Of a stretch of 64,000 bases of DNA, positions 36,136-44,788 are shown piece by piece. Made by a program: the position numbers and the translations under genes. The stretch's first letter is position 1; each line of letters starts with the position of its first letter. The notes under the pieces were generated by a model. That model searched no databases, had not been told where the DNA came from, and worked only from the letters and a program-made list of their open reading frames with translations. Origin of the DNA: Limnohabitans sp. T6-20 (GTDB lineage: Bacteria > Pseudomonadota > Gammaproteobacteria > Burkholderiales > Burkholderiaceae_C); NCBI RefSeq assembly GCF_003063505.1, contig NZ_NERW01000001.1, positions 922,501 through 986,500 of the forward strand, given 5' to 3'.

Positions 36136-37134
36136 ATGTCAGATATTGGAGAGCAGAGGTATTTGGGGCTGATGGATTCATCAAGCCATTACCTCTATGA
36201 GTACCGTTTGTTGGATCGCATCACGCGGATGGATCGCAGCAAGCTCAAAAAATCCTACACAGAGAGAAAACTGAAGCAGGTTCTCGGTTGGATCAAGGCA
36301 GGCCGAGGGCAAGGCAGGGGAGAGTTCTATAGCCCATGGATTCCGATCACGAGTGGATTCTCAAGCCCTGTGAGCCATCAGATGTTCTCCTCCTTGAGCA
36401 TCCACAAGCGCAATCACCATTTCCTGAGCAAGCTGGAGCATCACACGGCCCTGCAGCTGGCGTATTTGGGGGCTGTGGAGTTGCGGGAGTGCCTGCCGTT
36501 GTGGCCGACAGAGCATCAGCACCCCATCGAAACAGATCATCGGGCTAGAACTGTTGGGCTGCTGGATATCGCACGCGATGTTGGAATCGGGCACGGGAAT
36601 TTTGTGGGCAGTGATGTCCCGTACATCGCATCCCTGGACATGATGGCCACGGTCCAATGGCAAGGGAAGACGCACCACCTCGGGGTGAGCTGCAAGCCTG
36701 AAGAGATCCTGTTGAGTAGTACACGAGCGCAGGAGCGGACTACGTTAGACGAGATCTATTGCCGCACGGTCGGGGCAAAGCATCTCAAGGAAGGGGGATC
36801 ACAGTTCAATCCGGTTTTGCTCAAGAACCTGCAGGCTTACCAGCCCGCTCGGCATGAGATTTTGAAGTGGGTAGGTACGGGGCAGCTTCAGCAGTTCTGT
36901 GATCACCTCAATCACTCCTTTCAAGAAGTACCCCTGCACTTGTCCATTTCTCAAGCGGCCAAAGCAGCTCAGGTGGAGGAGCAACAAGCCTCTACCTTGT
37001 GGCGTGTAGGAGTCTGGCTTCATCTCATCGACATAGATATGGGCCAGCGTATTTCTATGCTCAAACCGAGCAGGCGTGGCAAAGACCGCTGCCTTGGACA
37101 GTTGGCCTCGCATTTTTTAGGAGATGCAGTATGA
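36136..37134 (+). CDS. tnsA: TnsA-like transposon endonuclease
   Basis: A 332-aa protein in the TnsA position. The restriction-enzyme-like core has candidate residues E101 (SKLEHHTALQLAYLGA), D168 (IASLDMMATV) and K187 (HLGVSCKPEE), the Glu-Asp-Lys order used by Tn7 TnsA to cut the 5' ends of the element. The rest (about 200-332) fits a TnsA C-terminal winged-helix domain that contacts TnsC. A GAGGGG ribosome site is six nt before the ATG, and the stop overlaps tnsB by 4 bp. An intact TnsA predicts cut-and-paste, not replicative, movement. Confidence 0.85.
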   Translation: MSDIGEQRYLGLMDSSSHYLYEYRLLDRITRMDRSKLKKSYTERKLKQVLGWIKAGRGQGRGEFYSPWIPITSGFSSPVSHQMFSSLSIHKRNHHFLSKLEHHTALQLAYLGAVELRECLPLWPTEHQHPIETDHRARTVGLLDIARDVGIGHGNFVGSDVPYIASLDMMATVQWQGKTHHLGVSCKPEEILLSSTRAQERTTLDEIYCRTVGAKHLKEGGSQFNPVLLKNLQAYQPARHEILKWVGTGQLQQFCDHLNHSFQEVPLHLSISQAAKAAQVEEQQASTLWRVGVWLHLIDIDMGQRISMLKPSRRGKDRCLGQLASHFLGDAV

Positions 37135-39428
37135 GCCAGAGCTGGGTAGGGAAATGCATCGTTCAGAAGTCTCCGACGGGCAAGATGATTCAGACCTCTA
37201 GGATCATTTACGTGAATCTGGCACACGAGTTGGTGATCCATGTGCCATTCCCAAAATCAAAGGAAAAAAGACTGGCCAACTATGTGCCAGCTCCTCGAGC
37301 TCTTTCGGCGATTGCGTTAGCAAAGGCTTTGGAAGATCCGGAAAAATGCAATCTTGTGGATTTCAAGACACCCGAACATTGGTTGTGGACCGAGTCGCAG
37401 ATTGAATCGGAACTTAAAAACAACCCTTTGCGGCGGTACAGGCGAAAACTTGCCAAGTGGAAAGAGGTCCGCGATCAATCCTATGAATTGATCAGACCGT
37501 TTGTGGAGGAGTGCACGGTCAGAGAAATCCTCGAACATCCCGATTTGAAGACCTGGCCTGCGTATCGAGCCCAAGAGCTGGGCTTGAAATCTGCCGTCAA
37601 GATTCGTCGAGCACTTCACGCCTATCTTCTGGGATTGGGTGACAAAAGAGCACTCATGCCAGGATATGGCAACTGCGGTGCGCCGGGGCAGCAGAAGTTC
37701 AGCATCAAAGACACCGGGCGTCCGAACATTGCAGCCCGAAGGCTTGGGGATAAGAAACATAGGCCGAGTCTTTCGACAGATACCAGGACCAAGTTGGCAT
37801 TAGGATGGAAGCGACACAAAGCAAAAGGAGTTTCTGATCGCGTGGCATTAGTCAGGACGTGCAACGACTACTTCGTGAAGTCAGTCACGGCTTCTGCACA
37901 AAGTGTCAAAGTTGAGCTCAAGCCTGAGGCGTTCGACATCAGTCCAGAAATGTTCAGATATTGGGGGTTGCGAAGCCACAAAACACTGCGATCGATTGAG
38001 CTGAACCGAGGGATGTCACCTTCACGCGATGAAACTTTGCGGCGCATGAACAAGGCTCGTGATCGGTATGACACGCTCAATGGTGTCGCATACATCGACA
38101 GCACATCTACCGACCAGACGCTGATTTCTTCGATCCATCCACTCAAGCGACTGAAATCGCCTTGGCGAACGGAAGTGTTGGGGGCATCGATTGATTACAT
38201 CTTTGGAATTTATGTCGGATTTGAGGCGGCCAGCGCCACCACGGCATTGCTGGCGATACTGAATGCTGCCTCTGACAAAGTGGCTATGTGCGCACGATTC
38301 GGCCACACCATTGAGCCTCGAGATTGGTATGGCACCACCTTCAACATGTTTGAGGCAGACAACGGGGAAGCCAAGAACAAGCTAACCATGTACACCTTGC
38401 AGGAGCTGAGCACATCAGTCAGCTATGGCAAGGTGTACGACGCCATCAACAAGGCACCCAATGAGTCTGGCCATAACCAACGACAAAAAACAAATGATCA
38501 TTTGTTGCCGGGAAGCACGATGGGGCGTACAAAGAAGCGGGGAGAAGCCGACCGGATTGATGCAGCAGGATTGCGATTTGATGACTACATGCATCTGTTG
38601 ATTGGAGAGGTCCTGCACCACAACAATATCGAATACATCGATCCTCCTCGGCTGGAGATGTATCCGGGCATAAAAGAGCGGACGCGAAGAGGTGTTGTCG
38701 AATGGATGATCGAGCACCACTATTTGTCGTCATCGCCAATGGATATTGATGTGCTCAGGGTTACCTGTCTGCCTCGTTTTGACGCCTCCATGCATGCCGA
38801 TGGCATCCATCTATTTGTGCCCGGCGCTGGTGGAGAAAGGTTGATTCGCAAGTTGGTCTATCGCAGTGAGTACCTGTTGACACAAGGACTATTGAACCAA
38901 AGCCAACGCAAGGTGAGGCGGCTGGTGGTTCACATGAATCCAATAGACCTGACTCACATTTGGGCAAACATTGACGGGCTCAAGCGCTTTGATCTGGCGA
39001 CAGGTGATCAGGATTTTGAAGGGGTGACGTTGATGGACTGGCTCGCCATCAGTGAAGACGACAAGCTTGCTAAATTCCTGTCAAAGAAGTTCGAAACGCA
39101 GCATCTGGCTGACAAGCTGGCCAATACGAAAAACCGTTACAAGGCGGGGAAAAAAGTTCAGCACGAAGCCATCAAGACACACGGAAAACCTACAAAAACA
39201 GAAATGAAGCGTGACGTTCGGGCAATGACCGAAATGGAAAAAGCGATCCAGACGGGCATGCCCTCAAAGCAGCTGCTGCCATGGGAGTCAGAAAAGGCGG
39301 ACAGAGCGGTAGAACTTACACCTGAGCTTCAGATGGTTCCGCAATCACAGCCAAGTACATCGAATGATTTGTGGCTCGATATCGCAGGTCAGATCTACGA
39401 AAACCGCCGTGGAGGCGCAAATGGATAA
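37131..39428 (+). CDS. tnsB: TnsB-like DDE transposase
   Basis: A 765-aa Mu/Tn7-type transposase that binds the end repeats and joins 3' ends to target DNA. Catalytic residues can be placed at D323 (AYIDSTSTD), D410 (MFEADNGEAKN) and E445 (PNESGHN); the spacings of 87 and 35 residues match those known for Tn7 TnsB. The N-terminal DNA-binding part is before about residue 290 and a basic C-terminal tail (after about 660) should bind TnsC. AGGAG precedes the ATG by seven nt. The stop overlaps tnsC by 8 bp. Confidence 0.9.
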   Translation: MSQSWVGKCIVQKSPTGKMIQTSRIIYVNLAHELVIHVPFPKSKEKRLANYVPAPRALSAIALAKALEDPEKCNLVDFKTPEHWLWTESQIESELKNNPLRRYRRKLAKWKEVRDQSYELIRPFVEECTVREILEHPDLKTWPAYRAQELGLKSAVKIRRALHAYLLGLGDKRALMPGYGNCGAPGQQKFSIKDTGRPNIAARRLGDKKHRPSLSTDTRTKLALGWKRHKAKGVSDRVALVRTCNDYFVKSVTASAQSVKVELKPEAFDISPEMFRYWGLRSHKTLRSIELNRGMSPSRDETLRRMNKARDRYDTLNGVAYIDSTSTDQTLISSIHPLKRLKSPWRTEVLGASIDYIFGIYVGFEAASATTALLAILNAASDKVAMCARFGHTIEPRDWYGTTFNMFEADNGEAKNKLTMYTLQELSTSVSYGKVYDAINKAPNESGHNQRQKTNDHLLPGSTMGRTKKRGEADRIDAAGLRFDDYMHLLIGEVLHHNNIEYIDPPRLEMYPGIKERTRRGVVEWMIEHHYLSSSPMDIDVLRVTCLPRFDASMHADGIHLFVPGAGGERLIRKLVYRSEYLLTQGLLNQSQRKVRRLVVHMNPIDLTHIWANIDGLKRFDLATGDQDFEGVTLMDWLAISEDDKLAKFLSKKFETQHLADKLANTKNRYKAGKKVQHEAIKTHGKPTKTEMKRDVRAMTEMEKAIQTGMPSKQLLPWESEKADRAVELTPELQMVPQSQPSTSNDLWLDIAGQIYENRRGGANG

Positions 39429-40872
39429 CCCCATTCAGAACCCATTGCTGCAGGCACCGGGACTTTCATCCATCTCCGGATGGCTTGCTGATCCAAAATT
39501 GCTGGTTCAAGCGCTGATCCATTCGCCCGTTCCGTTTGCAGGAGAGTGTGACTTACCCCTTGCGCAGCGACGAAGATTGACGGATCAGTACCAAAAGATC
39601 TTTGTACCCACCCACCAGGCCATGCGCATTGCAGACCGCATTTTGAGCGCATTGCTTCAAGGGCTGGAGCGTCGCAATCCAACCTGGCCTGAGGTGCAGC
39701 GATGGATCAACTCCACCCAGCAGTGGTACCGGCGCAGTGTTGATGAAATTCCGTGGAATCCTGTGCAGGCCAAGGGCATGATTCTTGAAGGGATGACCGG
39801 TATCGGTAAGTCACACATCGTTGAGCGAGTGTTGGGCCTGTTGCCTCAGGTGGTCGACCATGAGCCCAAAGGTGACTGGGGCATGCTCAAGCTCAGGCAG
39901 CTGGTTTGGCTCAAGGTACCTATGCCTGCCGACCATTCGCGGCGTGGACTGTTGGCGTCCATCTTGGCTGAGATGGATCGGGTGTTGGAGACCGAATATT
40001 ACAAGTCCTTGATTCGATCTTCCAACAAGATCGAGACCTTGATCGTCGGGGTGATGCAGCTGCTGGTACAGCACCGTTGCGGCATGCTGATCATTGAAGA
40101 GGCTCAAGAAGCCAATTTGGGCTCCAAGGTGTTCTCACGAGATTTCCTGAACTTCTTTCTGAGGATTTTGAACTGGGGAATCCCAACGATGATCGTGGGA
40201 AATCCTCTCTCTTTCATAGAGCTGCGAACGCATGCTCAGGACGTGGATCGGTTTTCGGAAGGGGGGTGGTTCACCATGTTTCCTGAATGGGGACCACAAA
40301 GCGATACATGGACCAAGTCGTGGCTACCTGGGCTGTGGCAACCCTGTTTGCTCGATTTGGCGGATTCGCCCTTCAAAACACTGGATGCCATGGGTGAGGC
40401 AACGGACTGGCCGTCACTCCTGTGGCAAATGACAGGAGGCTTGCCAAGACAGTTGGCCAGATTGAGGGCCGAAGTCATGGATTGGGCACTGATCAACAAC
40501 GTGTCGCAAGTGACGACTGATTTGGTCTTTCAGGTGTTCGTTCAGTCGCCGAAGTTTTCTATCGTGAGGGCGAGAAACCGTGCATTGGCTAACCATGACA
40601 TCAACACGTTGATGGATTATCGGGATCTGCCGCACAATCAGTTGCGTGACTACTGGTTGAAGGATTTGCCAGGCCCGGCCCGAAAAAAGCCAAAGTCTGG
40701 TGAGACATTTGATTCACAGCTTACCGTTGCGAGCACCGACAAGGAGGAGGAATCTAACGCCGCCGCAGAGCAAAAGCGATTGATGGCTGGACTGAAATTC
40801 TTGACCGATGAGGCTGGCAGAGAGCGCCGCGCCAGGCAGTCCGGTAAGCGCGGCAAGAAAGATGTCGAGTAA
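39421..40872 (+). CDS. tnsC: TnsC-like AAA+ ATPase
   Basis: A 483-aa regulator that assembles on target DNA and bridges TniQ and TnsAB. P-loop GMTGIGKSH (124-132), Walker B CGMLIIEEAQEANLG, sensor-1 region PTMIVGNPLSF and a sensor-2 arginine in GGLPRQLARLR. The C-terminal tail is charged (KPKSGETFD, KRGKKDVE), as in TnsC proteins that touch TnsA and TnsB. GGAGG is 5 nt before the ATG; the 3' end overlaps tniQ by 11 bp. Confidence 0.9.
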   Translation: MDNPIQNPLLQAPGLSSISGWLADPKLLVQALIHSPVPFAGECDLPLAQRRRLTDQYQKIFVPTHQAMRIADRILSALLQGLERRNPTWPEVQRWINSTQQWYRRSVDEIPWNPVQAKGMILEGMTGIGKSHIVERVLGLLPQVVDHEPKGDWGMLKLRQLVWLKVPMPADHSRRGLLASILAEMDRVLETEYYKSLIRSSNKIETLIVGVMQLLVQHRCGMLIIEEAQEANLGSKVFSRDFLNFFLRILNWGIPTMIVGNPLSFIELRTHAQDVDRFSEGGWFTMFPEWGPQSDTWTKSWLPGLWQPCLLDLADSPFKTLDAMGEATDWPSLLWQMTGGLPRQLARLRAEVMDWALINNVSQVTTDLVFQVFVQSPKFSIVRARNRALANHDINTLMDYRDLPHNQLRDYWLKDLPGPARKKPKSGETFDSQLTVASTDKEEESNAAAEQKRLMAGLKFLTDEAGRERRARQSGKRGKKDVE

Positions 40873-42208
40873 GCCACTGCATCTCATCCCTGACTGGCGC
40901 GGGGATGAGACGCTTTACTCTTGGTCTGCGCGGATGCATCGACTTTTGGGCGGTGCGACCAAGGAGACTGGGAAAAGGCTCTTTGGTGCTTCTCATGCCT
41001 ACAAAGAGTGGGCTGTCAGCACCCGCTTAGATTATTTGGAACTTGTCACGGGTGGATCGCTGGGGAACATCAGAAGCATCTTGCTGCAGAGAACTGTTCT
41101 TGCGGCTTACTACCCCTTTCTGAGGGCAGAGCAACGCCAAGACTTTGATGAACGTGCCGCAATTGCCCAGAGAACCCCATGGCTGACTCGGTTTGGCATG
41201 CGTGCCAGCACCCTAGATGGGTCTGAAATGCGTTGGTGTCCGTGCTGCGCCGAGAAAGATGTAGGAGATTGGGGTGCGGCTAGGTGGCGTCTGCCTCACC
41301 AGATGCCAGGGGCATGGTGGTGTGTGGAGCACGGCATGCCTCTCAACAGGCTGACACCAGGTCGAGCGGAGTGGATCTTGCCTGGTGTTTCAGAATCAAG
41401 TGCACAGTTGATGCTGACTGTTGGACAGCAACAAACATTGCTCATCTTGTCGGCATTGGCGGGCAGTTTGGTTGGGCAAGAGCAAATCAATCTGGTCTCA
41501 ATCAAGCGCGCGCTTCTTGCGCGGTTGAGAGACATGGGTGTCGTAACCTCCATGAAACCGGTTTCTCCTGTCGACTTGCAAGATTGGTTTGTCAAAACGG
41601 ATTTGGCTGCAGCGGTTGAACAGGTGCAGCCGAGCATTCAAACCATTCTTGCGCGCCCCTGGATCTACGAAACACTTCTCAAGCGCCGCTCAAACCACCC
41701 CCTGCTGTGGATGATGCTTTGGGTGGCCGCGTTTGAAGGAACTTCCCAGCAAGAAGTGGTTCGAGGATTTCATGAGCCTGATGCAACGCTCATCTGGCAA
41801 GAGGATGGACAAGGAATGCTCTGGGTAGAGGGGAATTTTCAAGGCGATGACCGGGTTCAAGCCATTGTTCGCAGTGCAGAGACGATTCGTGATGCTGCTC
41901 GGCAGCTGAATGTCTCAATCATCACGGTCAGGCGTTACATGCGCGGGGCGCAATGCTCACCGAAGCTTGTACGAGCGGAGGATCGGCGGCAGAGCAGGAA
42001 AGAAGAAGCGCTGGCTGAAATTGAATCATTGATTCAAGTTAACCCGGGCGTCTCGAGAACAGATATCCATCAGAAGTGCAAAGTCGCTGTGAGCTGGTTG
42101 TCAAAGTGGGAGCCTGAGCTTTTGGCCTCTCTGTTGGCTCAGAAACCTGAGGTGCGAGAACGGCAGCTTGAACTTGAGATGAGTAATTACACACAGACGG
42201 GCGAATAA
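40862..42208 (+). CDS. tniQ: TnsD/TniQ-like target selection protein (operon copy)
   Basis: A 448-aa protein. The N-terminal TniQ domain starts LIPDWRGDETLYSWSARMHRLLGG; zinc ligands CPCC (126-129) and CVEH (154-157) with WRLPHQMPGAWW between. The long C-terminal part ends with a helix-turn-helix-like segment (RDAARQLNVSIITVRRYMRG) and a second one (VSRTDIHQKCKVAVSWLSKW), so it may read DNA sequence directly, as TnsD does. As the fourth gene of the operon it is the best candidate for recognising the gloC site. Confidence 0.85.
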   Translation: MSSKPLHLIPDWRGDETLYSWSARMHRLLGGATKETGKRLFGASHAYKEWAVSTRLDYLELVTGGSLGNIRSILLQRTVLAAYYPFLRAEQRQDFDERAAIAQRTPWLTRFGMRASTLDGSEMRWCPCCAEKDVGDWGAARWRLPHQMPGAWWCVEHGMPLNRLTPGRAEWILPGVSESSAQLMLTVGQQQTLLILSALAGSLVGQEQINLVSIKRALLARLRDMGVVTSMKPVSPVDLQDWFVKTDLAAAVEQVQPSIQTILARPWIYETLLKRRSNHPLLWMMLWVAAFEGTSQQEVVRGFHEPDATLIWQEDGQGMLWVEGNFQGDDRVQAIVRSAETIRDAARQLNVSIITVRRYMRGAQCSPKLVRAEDRRQSRKEEALAEIESLIQVNPGVSRTDIHQKCKVAVSWLSKWEPELLASLLAQKPEVRERQLELEMSNYTQTGE

Positions 42209-42793
42209 ACGTTGTTGCCAGTTGACGGTTATGCAGCGGGAGCAGAAATCGGCTCACAGCGAGGGGGCTGCTACCGGCCAAATGAGGGCATGGCATTTAT
42301 TTAGTATTTAAGGCTTTTTTTGATGAACCTGCGAAAGTTGTCACAGCAACGATCAGTCCTGTCATGACCAAAAGCGGACGTTCAATCTGATTTCTCAACA
42401 CTGAGATACTTACTTGATTGAAAAGCTGTTTTGTTCCGGCAAGTCCCCTGCCCACTTACTCCACGGTGTGAGCGAATACGTTTATGCGGATGCCAAAGAC
42501 CTATAGTAGTCGCTGAATATCGTAGCCGAGCCGACGCGCCCATTCTTGGCGCGGGGGGGGGGGCGAGCAGCACAACCGGCTTCTGCTGGCCGACATCGCG
42601 CAAGCCACGCCAGATCCGCAGTAACGCCAGCTGCTGCAGGCCATGTTGTTCGAGCAGCTGAAGATGTCGGTGAAAATGATCATGTTTCTACAGCAGTTGC
42701 GCGCCAATGAAGGCCTGACCGGCGCTGGCGAGTCGGCCAACTCAAGTCCTTTATCCAACCGAAGCAGGGTCAACCCTAGGGAATCACTAAGCC
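42209..42793. other. Decayed intergenic stretch with an 11-G tract
   Basis: 585 bp with no intact gene. It includes a run of eleven Gs (42553-42563) in a short open frame that reads ...GGGGEQHNRLLLADIAQATPDPQ-stop, and a later fragment EQLKMSVKMIMFLQQLRANEGL. Both look like pieces of a lost protein. There is a T7 run near 42315 but no clear stem before it. This marks the border between the transposition genes and the right-hand cargo. Confidence 0.45.
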
Positions 42794-44050
42794 ATGAATC
42801 AAGCACAAGCAATGGACCACCTGCTCTGGGGGCTAGCAGAGCCGATCGCCAACTGGAACAATCATTTCGCCGGTGCCTGGGAACTGGACTATGTGCGTGC
42901 GCTGCACGAACCGCCCGGCTTGCAGCAGCTATCCACCTGGCTCGGCCAGCAAAGCGGCCAGACGATCCGGATGCATTCCATCTGGCTCGATAAACATGCC
43001 TGGGTACAGTGGGACGACCCCGTCAATACCACGCAGCGGGTTGGCCCATGCGAACTGGCCGATCTGGCTGTGGTCATTCGCAAGAATCTGAATGGCGTTG
43101 TTTACCACTGGCTCTGGGTTTTGCAGGCCAAGCGTGCGTCCACTGCCTTTGCGAAATACTCTGGAACCAGCTCGGCTCATGAAATCGAATTACTGCAGCA
43201 GATGCCGCCATTTGATCTAGATAAATGCCTGTCCGGCACCTTCGATTTGAAGCCGGAATTCACGAGCCGCGTCCAACTGCAGGCCGGTTCTCCCTGGCTG
43301 AAGCCCCAGATCCCCTGGACTTTCCTGGACTTCGACCGGTTTCCTGCCAAGCGATCTTCTGCGGCGTCGCAGATGGGAAGTCCGGTCGCGGCCCGCTGGC
43401 CGGCGGTCGTCGCCGATCCTGCATCATGGGCCGGGACCCACCCCCAGGTGAATCCGGCGCTGGGCTCGTACGCCGGTTGCCTGCTGGACCTGGTCAATGC
43501 AGGTCAGACGGTGGGCTGGAAAGAAAAATCTGGTGCATCGGGCCATGGGATATTACCGGGTGGCCCGGTGGGCGACCCAGGTTACAAGGAATGGACACGG
43601 CTATATGTCGAGTTGATGGGCCTGCCTCCCCAGAATGGCCACGCAGCAAGTCCCAATAATGTCGCGGGCACCGTACATGCTTTCTCTCAAGATGTTCTGT
43701 CGACTTTTTCGATTTTGAATCAGAAGCAATCTTTCGAGTATTTTGATGCACCCTGGTCAGTTGGTAATTCCCATCGCACTTGGCGTTTCGACGGCAGACA
43801 TTTCATTTCCGCCGCATTATCGGAACCCTATACCGAACGGAATGGCCAGAGAATGTCCGAATTCGACAATCTGGAGAAAGCTGCGGCGAGGCGCTTCAGT
43901 GGCGGCGAAGTAGGGGAGCTTAACGGTGGCGGGCGCGATGGTGGAAGCGATCCGGCGAGCCCTGACGACCGGCCTGGCGGCCCGGCTGTCACGCTGTTCA
44001 TCGATGTGCTCGGTCCTTCCGACTGGATCGCTTCCGAGCAGGAGGATTGA
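42794..44050 (+). CDS. Unrecognised cargo protein, possible nuclease
   Basis: A 418-aa protein with no recognised family. Residues 87-113 have the order E87, D90 (CELADLAVVI) and Q111-A-K113 (WLWVLQAKR), which resembles the D...(E/Q)xK centre of restriction-type nucleases; this is suggestive only. The middle is rich in tryptophan and proline and the C-terminus is glycine-rich and disordered (GELNGGGRDGGSDPASPDDR). High GC and different codon use from the tns genes point to a separate origin. Flanked on both sides by decayed sequence. Confidence 0.5.
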   Translation: MNQAQAMDHLLWGLAEPIANWNNHFAGAWELDYVRALHEPPGLQQLSTWLGQQSGQTIRMHSIWLDKHAWVQWDDPVNTTQRVGPCELADLAVVIRKNLNGVVYHWLWVLQAKRASTAFAKYSGTSSAHEIELLQQMPPFDLDKCLSGTFDLKPEFTSRVQLQAGSPWLKPQIPWTFLDFDRFPAKRSSAASQMGSPVAARWPAVVADPASWAGTHPQVNPALGSYAGCLLDLVNAGQTVGWKEKSGASGHGILPGGPVGDPGYKEWTRLYVELMGLPPQNGHAASPNNVAGTVHAFSQDVLSTFSILNQKQSFEYFDAPWSVGNSHRTWRFDGRHFISAALSEPYTERNGQRMSEFDNLEKAAARRFSGGEVGELNGGGRDGGSDPASPDDRPGGPAVTLFIDVLGPSDWIASEQED

Positions 44051-44788
44051 TCCTTCCGGCCCGCCGCCCCGCTGGTCAGTCCATCCACACTAGACTCAGC
44101 GCCACCAGGCCCTGAGCCTGTTGATTTCCACGCAGAACTACCTCCCTTAATGGGGTCAGGATTGCATGGATCTCGACATCGCAAGGCAGAGCGCCAGCCC
44201 CGCCAGAAGTCGTATACGCCGCCAGTTTGTGTTTTATCAAACTGCGGAACGCCACTGAACTTATCATGGCCGCTACGTAAGTCCTTGCTACGCATTGGAG
44301 CGGGTGTATGTGCGCAAATAGACATGGGTACTATCGAGCCGTTTAACTTGAGTTAATGCCGATTCGCGCCATACAAATTGTGTAAATTCGGACATGCTGG
44401 CCGCGTGGGAGCTTGTTTTGTGTACGCGAAACGCGTGCTCGCTGCATACAACTCGTACCAGCAAGAGATCGCTTTAGGCACGTTGCCGAATTCCATGAAC
44501 GGCTTCTGAAGGGCGATGGACCGGACCACCAGATATTCCTGTCGTGTAGAACGGCTTTCCATATAGGTACTTCAAAGCAGTGATTGAGCGCATGCTGTAT
44601 GCCAAGTCGCAAACCGACTTGGAAGCGCTTCTGCGGTGGGTTCTGAATCAAAAATTTGAAGAAGAAGCTGCCGCAGTCAAGTTGGCCGCTTAATGTTGCT
44701 CGACGGGTCTGACACATACGTGCCAAACCTGAACGTGCGGGCCTCCAGGCGCATACGGTAAGCTTGCGTCAAAAAACAGGGAGGCGAC
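44051..44788. other. Decayed stretch with gene fragments
   Basis: 738 bp without an intact gene. Two short, protein-like pieces in different frames are visible: VYAKRVLAAYNSYQQEIALG ending at a stop near 44509, and a C-terminal piece with ERMLYAKSQTDLEALLRW ending at TAA 44691-44693. They look like a gene broken by frameshifts. The last 20 bp hold the ribosome site (GGAGG) of the next gene. Confidence 0.4.

Noticed and set aside
44343-44726. A 127-codon minus-strand frame in the decayed stretch.
   Set aside because: Composition is not protein-like and plus-strand fragments there look more like real protein pieces.
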